Notes: generated by a model not told the origin, from the letters alone. A stretch of DNA of 64,000 bases from Lentzea waywayandensis (GCF_900115955.1 NZ_FOYL01000003.1:529117-593116); one strand, 5' to 3'; shown: positions 1-10,324, counted from the first letter of the stretch. A program made the numbers and translations.

Positions 1-944
1 GCACCCAACTGCGCGTCACGGACGGCCGGAACCGCTTCACCGCGCGTTCCGGCACCGCGGAGAGGAACAACCCACGCCCGGTCCCGCTCAACGGCCGGTT
101 CCGCGCGGGCAGCATCACCAAGTCGTTCACGTCGACCGTCACGTTGCAACTCGCCGGCGAGGGCAAGGTCTCGCTGGACGCCCCGGTCGACCGCTACCTG
201 CCGGGCCTGATCGACAACCGGGTCACCGTCCGCCACCTGCTCCAGATGACCGGCGGGCTCTACAACTACACGAACGACCTCCCGTTCGACCCGCAGGGCT
301 TCGAGGCGATCCGGTTCAGGCAGTGGCAGCCGGAGGAGCTCGTCGCGATCTCCACGAGCAAGCCGCTCGACTTCGAGCCAGGCACGAAGTGGAACTACTC
401 CAACACCAACTACGTCGTCCTCGGCCTGCTCATCGAGAAGGTCACCGGCCGGGCGTACGAGCAGGTCGTCGCGCAACGCGTCCTGAGGCCGTTGCACCTC
501 AACGAGACCACGTTCCCGGGCAACGACACGGAGATCCGCGGCCCGCACGCCCACTCGTACGGGATCGTGAACGGGCAGCCGATCGACACCACCCGCTGGA
601 ACCCGTCCGTGTTCTGGGCGGCCGGTGACGTCATCACGACCACCAAGGACCTCGACACCTTCTACGCCGCACTGCTCACCGGCAAGCTGCTCAAGCCCGC
701 CCAGCAGGCCGAAGTGACCAGGACGACCGCGGTGAGCACCGACTACGGACTCGGCATCTTCGTGGAGAAGGCCCCGTGCGGCACCACGATCATCGGCCAC
801 CCCGGTGGCGTGCCGGGCTTCTCGAGCTACGCCTACTCGACCCCGGACCTGAAGCGCCGCGCGGAGTTCTCCATCAACGCCGGCGTTGGCACGGGTGACC
901 CGAATCCGGCCTTCCTCAAGCTGATCAACGAGATCTTCTGCTGA
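1..944 (+). CDS. Secreted serine hydrolase, beta-lactamase/DD-peptidase class C fold (5' end outside window)
   Basis: The frame is open from base 3, so the start and signal peptide lie upstream of the window. The visible part carries the catalytic set of class C beta-lactamases and R61-type DD-carboxypeptidases: SITK (nucleophile Ser codon at 111), Y-S-N in WNYSNTNY (codons near 396) and GHPGG near 795 at the KTG/HTG position. It is the first of three tandem paralogues. All three have a PCGT motif and end in Phe-Cys, which suggests a disulfide holding the C-terminus. Likely substrates are D-amino-acid peptides of cell wall or an ester/beta-lactam; which one cannot be told from sequence. Confidence 0.85.
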   Translation, partial: TQLRVTDGRNRFTARSGTAERNNPRPVPLNGRFRAGSITKSFTSTVTLQLAGEGKVSLDAPVDRYLPGLIDNRVTVRHLLQMTGGLYNYTNDLPFDPQGFEAIRFRQWQPEELVAISTSKPLDFEPGTKWNYSNTNYVVLGLLIEKVTGRAYEQVVAQRVLRPLHLNETTFPGNDTEIRGPHAHSYGIVNGQPIDTTRWNPSVFWAAGDVITTTKDLDTFYAALLTGKLLKPAQQAEVTRTTAVSTDYGLGIFVEKAPCGTTIIGHPGGVPGFSSYAYSTPDLKRRAEFSINAGVGTGDPNPAFLKLINEIFC

Positions 945-1047
945 ACGGAGCAAGGGTCTTTCGTCGACGTTCTCAGCAAAACCCCTAGGGCCCGCGTACG
1001 ACTGAAGGTGGATGCGGGCTGATGCCCTACCCCGACAAGGTGTGAGC

Positions 1048-2139
1048 ATGGGGATTCGATTGGTAGCCACAGTCACCGCGACGAGCCTGCTGGCTCTGAC
1101 CACCGCGGGCATCGCGTCGGCGGACACGTCGAGCGTGGACCGCAAGGTCATCCAGCAGGCGTTGGACCAGATCACGCAGAGCGGGGCGGCTCTGGGCGTG
1201 CAGGCCAGGGTCACGGACGGGCGGCAGCGCTTCACCGCCGGTTCCGGCACGGCCGAGCTGAACACCACCAAACCGGTGCCGCAGAACGGCAGGTTCCGCG
1301 TCGGCAGCATCACCAAGACGTTCGTGTCGACGGTGACGCTGCAACTCGCCGGTGAGGGGAAGGTCGACCTGGACGCCCCGGTCGTCCGCTACCTGCCCGG
1401 CCTGATCGACAGCCGCATCACCGTCCGCCAGGTCCTCCAGCACACGAGCGGACTCTTCAACTACACCAACGCGTTGCCGCTCAACCCGGACGAGTTCGAG
1501 CAGATCCGCTACAAGAGCTGGACGCCGCAGGAACTCCTCGCGCTCTCGACGTCCAAGCCGCTCGACTTCGAGCCGGGCACGAAGTGGAACTACTCCAACA
1601 CCAACTACGTCGTCGCCGGCCTGCTGGTCGAGAAGATCACCGGCAAGCCGTACGAGAAGGCCGTCGAGCAGCGGATCCTGAAGCCGTTGCACCTCAACGA
1701 CACCGAGCTGCCCGGCGACAAGGTCGGCATCAGCGGCCCGCACGCGCGTGCCTACTGGACCGTCGCGGGCAAGCCGTCCGAGATCACCCGCATGAACCCG
1801 TCGGTCGCCTGGGCCGCCGGTGAGATGATCTCCACGACCCGCGACCTGGACACGTTCGTCACGGCGCTGTCGAGCGGCAAGCTGCTCAGGCCCGCGCAGC
1901 AGCAGGAGATCAGCAAGACCACGGCCGTGAGCCCCGACTACGGCCTGGGCCTGCAGGTGGAGACCCTGCCGTGCGGCACCAAGGTGTGGGGCCACGGCGG
2001 CGGCATCCCCGGCTACTCGTCGCAGCTGCTGACGACACCGGACAGCAAGAAGCGCTTCGAGCTCAACGCCACCAGCGGGCCCACCGAGGGCAACCCCGGC
2101 GACGCCTTCAACAAGCTCCTCACCGAGGTCTTCTGCTGA
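1048..2139 (+). CDS. Secreted serine hydrolase, beta-lactamase/DD-peptidase class C fold (second tandem copy)
   Basis: Complete copy of 363 residues. I start it at ATG 1048, not at the upstream in-frame ATG 1012, because 1048 gives a clean signal peptide ending ASA before Asp-Thr, with AAGG seven bases upstream. Catalytic motifs are SITK (Ser87), YSN (182-184) and GHGGG in the C-terminal third. It aligns along its length with the copies on both sides, differing in the position after the motif-3 histidine (GHPGG, GHGGG, GHDGQ). LPCGT plus terminal Cys are conserved. The protein should act outside the membrane on peptidoglycan-like peptides or related esters. Substrate is unknown. Confidence 0.88.
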   Translation: MGIRLVATVTATSLLALTTAGIASADTSSVDRKVIQQALDQITQSGAALGVQARVTDGRQRFTAGSGTAELNTTKPVPQNGRFRVGSITKTFVSTVTLQLAGEGKVDLDAPVVRYLPGLIDSRITVRQVLQHTSGLFNYTNALPLNPDEFEQIRYKSWTPQELLALSTSKPLDFEPGTKWNYSNTNYVVAGLLVEKITGKPYEKAVEQRILKPLHLNDTELPGDKVGISGPHARAYWTVAGKPSEITRMNPSVAWAAGEMISTTRDLDTFVTALSSGKLLRPAQQQEISKTTAVSPDYGLGLQVETLPCGTKVWGHGGGIPGYSSQLLTTPDSKKRFELNATSGPTEGNPGDAFNKLLTEVFC

Positions 2140-2141
2140 TC

Positions 2142-3206
2142 ATGAGACTGGTAGCAGTCCTCACCGCTGCCACTCTGCTCGCCACGGCCGGTGTCGCCTC
2201 CGCGGCACCGGCCCGGCAGAGTGCCGTGCAGGAGATCATCGACGAGCTCACGACGTCCGGTGGCGCGCTGGGCATCCAGGCGCGGATCAACGGACGCGAC
2301 ACGGTCCGCTCCGGCGTCGCCGAGCTGGGCTCTCGCAAACCCGTGCCGCACAACGGAACCTTCCGCATCGGCAGCGTCACCAAGCCGTTCGTGTCGACCG
2401 TGGTGCTGCAACTGGCGGGGGAGGGGAAGCTCGACCTGGACGCGCCGGTGTCGCGCCACCTGCCCGGCCTGGTCGACGACCGCATCACCGTCCGCCAGTT
2501 GTTGCAGCACACCAGCGGCCTCTACAACTACACGGACGCATTGCCGCTCGACCCTGCCGGGTTCCCGTCCGTGCGCTTCAAGACCTGGACGCCGCAGGAG
2601 CTTCTCTCGCTCTCGACGTCGAAACCGCTCGACTTCGAGCCCGGCACGCAATGGAGCTACTCCAACACGAACTACGTCGTCGCCGGCCTGCTCGTCGAGA
2701 AGGTCACCGGCAGGCCGTTCCAGCAGGCGGTCGAGCAGCGGATCCTGAAGCCGTTGCGGCTCAAAGACACCGTGCTGCCGAGGAACTCGGTTGAGGTGTC
2801 CGGCCCGCACGCGCACGGCTACTACCCGGACGCGTCGGGCAAGCCCGTGGACGTCACGCGGCTCAATCCGTCGTGGGGCTGGGCGGCGGGCGAGATGATC
2901 TCGACGACCCGCGACCTGGACACGTTCCTGACGGCCCTGCTGGCCGGAAAGCTGCTCAAACCCGTGCAGCAGAAGGAACTCACGAAGACGTCAACGGTGA
3001 GCCCCGACTACGGTCTGGGCGTCTCGATCACGTCGTTGCCCTGCGGCACCACGATCTACGGTCACGACGGCCAGATCCACGGCTACGGGGCGATGATGGT
3101 CGGCACGCCGACCGGCAAACGCCTCGAACTGTCGGTCACCGAAGCGGCCAACGACGCGAGCCCCGGTGACGGCTACTTCCGGCTGCTGAACCACGTGTTC
3201 TGCTGA
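2142..3206 (+). CDS. Secreted serine hydrolase, beta-lactamase/DD-peptidase class C fold (third tandem copy)
   Basis: This 354-residue protein starts two bases after the stop of the previous copy, so the two are probably translationally coupled. The frame is open further upstream, but ATG 2142 begins a typical signal peptide (MRLVAVLTAATLLATAGVASA). Catalytic motifs are SVTK (Ser78), YSN in WSYSNTNY and GHDGQ. The motif-3 region differs most from its paralogues (HDGQIHG in place of HPGGVPG or HGGGIPG), which may change substrate choice. LPCGT and the final Phe-Cys are kept. The tandem set looks like duplication followed by divergence. Confidence 0.88.
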   Translation: MRLVAVLTAATLLATAGVASAAPARQSAVQEIIDELTTSGGALGIQARINGRDTVRSGVAELGSRKPVPHNGTFRIGSVTKPFVSTVVLQLAGEGKLDLDAPVSRHLPGLVDDRITVRQLLQHTSGLYNYTDALPLDPAGFPSVRFKTWTPQELLSLSTSKPLDFEPGTQWSYSNTNYVVAGLLVEKVTGRPFQQAVEQRILKPLRLKDTVLPRNSVEVSGPHAHGYYPDASGKPVDVTRLNPSWGWAAGEMISTTRDLDTFLTALLAGKLLKPVQQKELTKTSTVSPDYGLGVSITSLPCGTTIYGHDGQIHGYGAMMVGTPTGKRLELSVTEAANDASPGDGYFRLLNHVFC

Positions 3207-3223
3207 CTTTCGGGCAAAACAAA

Positions 3224-3251
3224 AGGGGAGCTGGGTTGACCCAGCTCCCCT
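3224..3251. terminator. Bidirectional rho-independent terminator
   Basis: An 11-base perfect stem (3225-3235 with 3240-3250) closes a TTGA loop between two convergent genes. Read on the minus strand, the stem is followed by TTTTGTTTT, a good U-tract, so it should mainly end the chitinase transcript. The plus side lacks a strong U-run. Confidence 0.85.
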
Positions 3252-3267
3252 CCCGGCGTTAGAAGAA

Positions 3268-4896
<1,629 letters not shown>

Positions 4897-4930
4897 CGGT
4901 CTCCTCAGTCGCAGGGGGTACCGGAACGAT

Positions 4931-4966
4931 GTGGTTTAGACCACTCGAAGGTCAAGGTCTAGACCT
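4931..4966. promoter_or_regulatory. Pair of DasR-like operators upstream of the chitinase gene
   Basis: GTGGTTTAGACCAC (4931-4944) and AGGTCTAGACCT (4955-4966, a perfect palindrome) lie 23 bases apart centre to centre, about two helical turns. Both match the core of the DasR element known from Streptomyces chitin genes, TGGTCTAGACCA. A TTGACC hexamer lies between them on the minus strand. DasR itself is not in this window. Confidence 0.75.
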
Positions 4967-5131
4967 CTGCGGTCACTCGAATGGAGCAGTCCGAAAACGG
5001 TTTAGGTGCCCTGGTTGTCCGGTCTCTGTCTAGTTGGTTAACCATTGGAGGGGTTCCGAGACGACAGCCCTTCGGGTCGAGTTTCGCCTGAGTGACTGCA
5101 CAAAGAGGACGGTCGGCCCTAACTTCGTTCC

Positions 5132-5962
5132 ATGCCAAAGCGTTTCTCCACTGCGCGTGGGCGGGAGTTCGGCGACGGCGTCCGTGCGGCGTTGTCAGCC
5201 ACGGGCATGTCCGCGCGCGAGATCTGCGAGAAGATCGACTGGGACCCCGGCAAGCTCTCCGACCTGTTCAACGGCAAGGGCGGCTGTTCAGAGCTGGACC
5301 TGGCGATACTCCTGAGCTTCTGCCGCATCGACCCAGCAGAGCGCGACCACCTGCTGTCCGTCTTCCGCAAGACGGATATGAAGGACTGGTGGCAGCAGCA
5401 CGGCGCTACACAACCGGTTCGCCCTCGCACCCTCATAGAACACCTGACGAAGGCCAAGAAGTTCATCGGCTGGTCGCCGCTGGCTGTGGCCGGACTGCTG
5501 CAGCAGCCTGACTACATTCGTGCGGTCTGTCTGGCGACCGAGAAGATCCCTGCCAAGGAGATCGAGGAACGCGTGGTCACGCGTCTGGCCATGCAAGAGG
5601 TGTTCCGCCGGCGCCTTGATTGTGTGTTCTACATCCATGAGCAGGCCCTCCAACTGCCTGTGGGCGGCCCGGATGTGTTGCGCGCGCAGCTGCACCATCT
5701 GCTGGAGATGTGGGTACGGCCGTACATCGACATCAGGATCGTGCCGACTGATGCCGGCGCCCACGCAGGCTTGGCTGGTCCGTTCACGCTGATGGAGTTC
5801 GACAGGATCGAGCCGGTCGTCTTCGTGGAGGCGGAGAACTCGAGCCTGGTCATCGAGGGCCCGACCGCTGTCACCGGCTACCAGGACGTTCTCAAGTCTC
5901 TCGATCGGATCGCGCTGAATGCGGAAGAATCGCGAGAGAGGATCTCCACGCACGCAACCTGA
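5132..5962 (+). CDS. XRE-family helix-turn-helix regulator with DUF5753-type C-terminus
   Basis: A 276-residue regulator of the large actinomycete family that includes WhiJ-like proteins. Residues 1-70 form the helix-turn-helix (recognition region near SAREICEKIDWDPGKLSDLF). The rest, from about residue 95, matches the DUF5753 region, including the YIHEQAL and PFTLMEF stretches. These genes are usually followed by a DUF397 partner, and one starts 13 bases after this stop. In Streptomyces such pairs control development and antibiotic production; the target here is unknown. A TGGTTAACCA palindrome at 5035-5044 may belong to its promoter. Confidence 0.9.
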   Translation: MPKRFSTARGREFGDGVRAALSATGMSAREICEKIDWDPGKLSDLFNGKGGCSELDLAILLSFCRIDPAERDHLLSVFRKTDMKDWWQQHGATQPVRPRTLIEHLTKAKKFIGWSPLAVAGLLQQPDYIRAVCLATEKIPAKEIEERVVTRLAMQEVFRRRLDCVFYIHEQALQLPVGGPDVLRAQLHHLLEMWVRPYIDIRIVPTDAGAHAGLAGPFTLMEFDRIEPVVFVEAENSSLVIEGPTAVTGYQDVLKSLDRIALNAEESRERISTHAT

Positions 5963-5975
5963 GGAGGCGCCCGTC

Positions 5976-6155
5976 ATGTGGCGCAAGAGCAGCTATAGCG
6001 CGAACGCGATGGACTGCGTCGAGGTCGGTCGCGGCGTCGGTATCCGCGACACCAAGGCGCCCATCACCCACCTTGCTGTCACGCCCCGCACCTGGTCCGC
6101 GTTCCTGCTCTCCGTGAAGCTCGGCAAGTTCGCACCTTCGGGTCAAACCGACTAG
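5976..6155 (+). CDS. DUF397 (BldB-like) small partner protein
   Basis: A 59-residue protein with the DUF397 pattern: WRKSSYS at the N-terminus, DCVEVG in the middle, GIRDTKAP, then a Trp-Ser-Ala-Phe segment. The ATG at 5976 is preceded by GAGGAGG (5961-5967), which overlaps the stop of the XRE gene, so the two genes are co-translated. The family is known as the dimeric small partner of XRE-DUF5753 regulators; BldB is the developmental member. The longer in-frame start at 5919 lies inside the XRE gene and lacks such a ribosome site. Confidence 0.88.
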   Translation: MWRKSSYSANAMDCVEVGRGVGIRDTKAPITHLAVTPRTWSAFLLSVKLGKFAPSGQTD

Positions 6156-6196
6156 TCCGCCGAGCGTCACCCCCGCCCGTTCTCAACGATGAGGAC

Positions 6197-6337
6197 GTGA
6201 ACCTCACCGTTCCTGAACAGGCAAAACGCACACCAGGCCTCGACTCGGTCCAGGCTTCCATCGGCGACCTGATCTGCGCGCCGGTCGCCCCCGAGGTCGC
6301 CGAGCGGTTCGCGCTGGAGAGCGTGGTCGCGCTGTGA
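6197..6337 (+). CDS. Small hypothetical protein coupled to HAD hydrolase
   Basis: A 46-codon frame beginning GTG at 6197 with GAGG two bases before it. It ends at a TGA that overlaps the GTG start of the HAD gene (GTGA). The translation begins MNLTVPEQAKRTPGLDSV and ends FALESVVAL, has one Cys and no signal peptide or membrane segment. I do not recognise the family. The tight coupling suggests a real gene, a leader-type peptide or a small partner of the hydrolase. The 41-base gap from the DUF397 stop means it may share that promoter. Confidence 0.5.
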   Translation: MNLTVPEQAKRTPGLDSVQASIGDLICAPVAPEVAERFALESVVAL

Positions 6338-7011
6338 CGCTTCTGGCGACCGTCTTCGACCTCGACGAGACCCTCGTCGACAGCGCCGCGACGTGGCAGC
6401 AGGTGATCGGTGCCGTCGCGGCCCGCCACGACTACCGCTGGACCTCCACCGACTGGACTGCGATCCGGGGCACGAGCACGGCGAACTGGAGTGCCTACCT
6501 CGCCGAACGGTGCCACGGCCTCACACCGGAGCGTGCGGCGTCGGAGTGCGTGGACGGCATGGTGGACGCGATCGCGCGCGGCACGTTCGGGTTGCTGCCC
6601 GGCGCGGCGGAACTCGTTGCCCTGGCGGCCGAACTCGGGCCGGTCGGGCTGGTGTCGGCGTCACCGCGGCGGTACGTGCGGGCCGCCGCGTCGGCATCCG
6701 GACTGCGCAGGCACGTCGAGGCGATCGTCACGGGTGACGACGTCACGAACGGCAAGCCCGCGCCCGACCCGTACCTGCTCGCCGCGCGCAAGCTCGGCCT
6801 TGATCCCGTGAACGTCCTCGCGATCGAGGACTCGGCGTCGGGCATTCGCTCGGCGCACGCGGCGGGGATGACCGTGCTCGCGATTCCCAACGCCACCACG
6901 GCCCGCAACGCCGACGTGCTGAAACTGGCGGCCTGCACGGCGTCCGATGCCCGTGTCGCGGCCAAGGAAATCTGTCAACTGTGGGTAAACGTTTACGCGC
7001 TCAGCCGATAG
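6334..7011 (+). CDS. HAD-superfamily hydrolase, subfamily IA
   Basis: A 225-residue phosphatase or phosphomutase-like enzyme. Motif I is VFDLDETLVDS near residues 7-17 (nucleophile Asp plus acid/base Asp), motif II is the Ser of LVSASPRR, motif III is the Lys of NGKPAPDPY and motif IV is AIEDSASGI. A helical cap sits between motifs I and II, as in phosphoglycolate phosphatase and beta-phosphoglucomutase. The substrate is probably a small sugar phosphate but cannot be named. It starts with GTG overlapping the stop of the upstream 46-codon ORF. Its last 11 bases overlap the convergent LuxR-type gene. Confidence 0.88.
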   Translation: MTLLATVFDLDETLVDSAATWQQVIGAVAARHDYRWTSTDWTAIRGTSTANWSAYLAERCHGLTPERAASECVDGMVDAIARGTFGLLPGAAELVALAAELGPVGLVSASPRRYVRAAASASGLRRHVEAIVTGDDVTNGKPAPDPYLLAARKLGLDPVNVLAIEDSASGIRSAHAAGMTVLAIPNATTARNADVLKLAACTASDARVAAKEICQLWVNVYALSR

Positions 7012-9406
7012 CGCGTTCCGCTCCCCAGGCCGCGATGTCCTCGCGGCTCTGCAGCCCGAGCTTGTCCCGCAGGCGCTGCAGCCGCGAGGCCACCGTCCGC
7101 ACGGACACGTTCAGCCGGTTCGCGATCTGCTGGTTCGTCAGTCCCGTGGCCAGCAACGCGATCACGCGCCGTTCGTGGTCGTCCAGCGAGTCGAACGCCG
7201 CCTCGGTGCGATCGAGCCACACCTCGTCCTGGATGAACGCCTCGGTCTCCGCAGCGGTCAACGGCGTGGAGGCGGCCTCAGCGCGCGCGACGGACAGCAT
7301 CAGCCGTGCGGTGCGCATGGCCCCAGCGACTTTCTCCGCCCAGAACGGGTTCGGCACCACACCGACAGACCGCCTGAGCGCGCGTCCCGTCGCCTCGATC
7401 CGTAGCGCGCGCTCAGCCTGACCACGCGTCACGGCGACCACGGCGAGGCCTTCCAGGGCGTCGGGGGCGGTCAACGGGTTGATGCCGTCCATCCGCAACG
7501 CCTCCTGGAAGGCGTGCGTGGCCTCGTCCAGGTCACCCTGCACCAACGCGACGGCGCCCCGCGTGGTCAGTGCGGACGCAATGCGCGCGGGCATGCCTGA
7601 CGCGCGCGAGATCGGCAACGCCTTCATGACGTTCTTCTCAGCGCGTTCGTGCTTGCCCAACGACAACGCCGTGCGCGCGAGGTCCACCAAACACGCCGCA
7701 CGGGCGAGAGGCTCGCCCAGCAACTCCGCGACCCGCAGGCACTCGGTGCTGTTCGCGTTCGACGCCTCCCACTCGCCGGACGACTGCTGCACCGCCGCCA
7801 GCGTGCTGCGGCAGCTCATCGCCAGGGCCGTCGAGCTGTCCGGTACCAGCCGTGACGCCTCGCTGGAGAGTTCGACGGCCTCGTCGTGATCGCCCTGCTC
7901 GGCCGCGAACCGGGCGGCGTGGTTGAGGGCCACGCACCGGTATTCGTCCCTTGTGGACGGTCGCCGCAGCGCGTCCCGCAGCATCACGCGCGCCTGGCCG
8001 AGCCGTCCGCGCCGGGCGGCGCAGTCGGCCAGCGCGGAGGTCAGCAACAACAGCCTTTCGTCATCACGATCCGCCGCCCACTCGACGGTGCCGAGCAGGC
8101 TGTCGACGTGGTTGTCGAGCTTGAGCTGCACGTCCGCCGGCACCGACAGCGGCGCGGTGATCAGCACGTCCGACAGGTCGGTGAACCAGCGGGCCAGCGC
8201 CTCGTAGGCGATGTCCAGCTCGCCGGCCGCCAGCAGCTTCTCCCTGGCGTGCAGGCGAACCGACTCCAGCTGCCGGAACCGGGTCGTGCCGGGCACGGCC
8301 GTCAGCAACGACTTCGCCTGGAGCCGGGACAGCACGTCCAGAACCGGTTCCGCGGAGCGTTCCGACGAGCAGACCTCGGTGGCCGCGGCCAGGTCGAAGC
8401 CGCCGTCGAACACCGAGAGCCGCCGCAACGCGAACTGCTCGTCCGGCTGCAACAGCTGGTAGCTCCAGTCGATGGCCTCACGCAACGAACTCTGGCGCGA
8501 CGGCGACTTGCGGCAGCCCAGCGTCAGCAGTTCCAGCGGCTCGTCCATGCGGTCGCAGATGTCCGCGACCGGCAACACCTGCACCCAGCGCGCGGCCAGT
8601 TCGATCGCGAGCGGCATGCCCTCCAGCCGTGCGCACAGCAGCGCGACCGCGGCGGTGTTGTCGAGGGTCAGCCGGAAGTCGGGCTTGCGTTCGCGCGCCC
8701 TGTCCACGAACAGCTTCACGGCCTCGGACCGCGGTGCCGCCGTGGTGACCAGGTCCCGATCCGTTGAGGGAACAGGTAAACCCTCGACGTGGAAGCTGAC
8801 CTCGCCGGTGATCCACAGGGCTTCACGTGACGTCGCGAGCACCCGCACGCCGGGGCAGCGGTTCAGCAGCATGTCGGCGAGTTCGGCGCACGTGTCGAGG
8901 AGGTGTTCGCAGTTGTCGAGGACTACGACCGCTTTCATGTTCTTGAGCGTCTCGACCACGGTGTCGCGCAACGGTTCGTCGGACTCCGCGGCCACCCCGA
9001 GCGCGTCGGCGAGGGCCGGCACGACGTCTCGGGAAGCGGTGATCTCGCCCAGCGCGACGAGCAGGACCCGGTCCGTTCGCCCGCGCCGCAACCGTCCCGC
9101 GGCTTCCAGCGCGAGCCTCGTCTTGCCCGCACCCGCACTGCCGACGAGCGTAACGAGACGATGCCGGCGCAACAGCTGGTCGAGTTTCGACAGCTCCTGC
9201 TGACGGCCGATGAACGTGTCGCGCGCGGCGGGCAGGTTCGAGAGGACGCGCAGGTTCTGCCTGGTGGGAGGCGTTGTCGTGGAAACGGTGGCACGGCGGC
9301 GATACGCCCGTTGGCGGCATGCGTTGGAGCAATAGGACCTGCGTTGCTCGGAGGTGGCGGGAGGCATCGTGCCGTCGCATAGTGCGCAACGTCCGTTGCT
9401 GGTCAT
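7001..9406 (-). CDS. LuxR-type ATPase regulator with N-terminal Cys4 zinc-ribbon-like motif
   Basis: An 801-residue regulator. Residues 1-40 hold four Cys (7, 10, 26, 30) followed by a basic run (CRQRAYRRR), a likely zinc ribbon. Next comes an AfsR/NB-ARC-like ATPase with Walker A GSAGAGKT (89-96) and Walker B VVVLDNCEH. A long TPR-like helical region follows, then a C-terminal LuxR helix-turn-helix with ATGLTNQQIANRLNVSVRTV. Unlike AfsR it has no SARP domain. AGAGGG precedes ATG 9406. A response-regulator gene lies divergently 204 bases away, and the two may share control. Its ligand and targets are unknown. Confidence 0.87.
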   Translation of the reverse strand: MTSNGRCALCDGTMPPATSEQRRSYCSNACRQRAYRRRATVSTTTPPTRQNLRVLSNLPAARDTFIGRQQELSKLDQLLRRHRLVTLVGSAGAGKTRLALEAAGRLRRGRTDRVLLVALGEITASRDVVPALADALGVAAESDEPLRDTVVETLKNMKAVVVLDNCEHLLDTCAELADMLLNRCPGVRVLATSREALWITGEVSFHVEGLPVPSTDRDLVTTAAPRSEAVKLFVDRARERKPDFRLTLDNTAAVALLCARLEGMPLAIELAARWVQVLPVADICDRMDEPLELLTLGCRKSPSRQSSLREAIDWSYQLLQPDEQFALRRLSVFDGGFDLAAATEVCSSERSAEPVLDVLSRLQAKSLLTAVPGTTRFRQLESVRLHAREKLLAAGELDIAYEALARWFTDLSDVLITAPLSVPADVQLKLDNHVDSLLGTVEWAADRDDERLLLLTSALADCAARRGRLGQARVMLRDALRRPSTRDEYRCVALNHAARFAAEQGDHDEAVELSSEASRLVPDSSTALAMSCRSTLAAVQQSSGEWEASNANSTECLRVAELLGEPLARAACLVDLARTALSLGKHERAEKNVMKALPISRASGMPARIASALTTRGAVALVQGDLDEATHAFQEALRMDGINPLTAPDALEGLAVVAVTRGQAERALRIEATGRALRRSVGVVPNPFWAEKVAGAMRTARLMLSVARAEAASTPLTAAETEAFIQDEVWLDRTEAAFDSLDDHERRVIALLATGLTNQQIANRLNVSVRTVASRLQRLRDKLGLQSREDIAAWGAERAIG

Positions 9407-9610
9407 GAGTCCCTCTCCTCAAGCCGTAACGGCCGGCTGTTCCTGTCTCGGTCTGATGTTCGCGCAGGTCGTAAGTGGTGGGCCGTTATGTGCAACCCGT
9501 TACGCCTCCGTGCGCGCGAGACGGTTCGCAACCTGCTCGTTATGCCTGCCTTCCTGAGTTCCTCGTTCGGGAACAAACTGGAGACTGGTCCGGTCTGACA
9601 GGGAGTGCGC

Positions 9611-10324
9611 ATGACGTTGACGACGAGCACCTCGTGGGCGAGCGCAGGTCTGCAACTGGTGGACAAGCCGCGCACGATCACCGTTGGCATCGCTGACGAC
9701 GAGGTTCTGATCCGCACGGGAGTCCGCGGTGTGCTGGAACGTTCCGGCAACGTCGTGGTCGTCGGCGAGGCCGGTGACGGCGGCGCCGCTCTCGAACTCG
9801 CGCGGCGCCAACGTCCGCAGGTGCTGCTGATGGACGCGTCCATGCCCGGCATGGAAGGCCTCGCGGCGGTGCGGCTGGTGCGCAGGCACGTCCCCGGTAC
9901 CCAGGTGATCATGCTGTGCACCCGGCAGACCGAGGAGATGCTCTTCCCCGCGTTGCGGGCCGGCGCGGCGGGATTCCTCTTCAAGAGCGGCGAACCCGAC
10001 GCGTTGGTGAACGCCGTGCGTGCCGTGGCCGCGGGAGAAGCGATCCTTTCGCCGTCCGCGACGCGTGCGCTGATCGACCACTTCACCGGCGCCGACTCGG
10101 AACGCCGTGACGCCGCGCGCAGCCGCATCGGCCTGCTCACTCGACGCGAGCAGGAAGTGCTGGTGTATCTGGCGCAGGGCATGGCGAACGCGCGCATCGC
10201 TAGGCTCATGTACCTCTCGGAAGGGGCGATCAAGGCCCACGTCAGCCGACTGCTGACGAAACTTCGGTGCGACAACCGCGTCCAAGCCGCTCTCATCGCA
10301 CGCGACGCCGCCCTTCCATGCTGA
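9611..10324 (+). CDS. NarL/FixJ-family response regulator
   Basis: A 237-residue two-component output protein. The receiver domain (about residues 22-140) has paired acidic residues in GIADDEV, the phospho-acceptor Asp in LLMDASMPGM and the conserved Lys in FLFKSGEPD. A LuxR-type helix-turn-helix follows (LTRREQEVLVYLAQGMANARI). I start at ATG 9611 because AGGGAG lies five bases upstream; an in-frame GTG at 9605 is less likely. No histidine kinase is adjacent, so it is an orphan here. It is divergent from the LuxR-type ATPase regulator. Confidence 0.9.
   Translation: MTLTTSTSWASAGLQLVDKPRTITVGIADDEVLIRTGVRGVLERSGNVVVVGEAGDGGAALELARRQRPQVLLMDASMPGMEGLAAVRLVRRHVPGTQVIMLCTRQTEEMLFPALRAGAAGFLFKSGEPDALVNAVRAVAAGEAILSPSATRALIDHFTGADSERRDAARSRIGLLTRREQEVLVYLAQGMANARIARLMYLSEGAIKAHVSRLLTKLRCDNRVQAALIARDAALPC

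Noticed and set aside
5035..5044. TGGTTAACCA as a third DasR site
   Set aside because: It is a palindrome but lacks the CTAG centre found in the other three sites; it more likely belongs to the XRE gene promoter.
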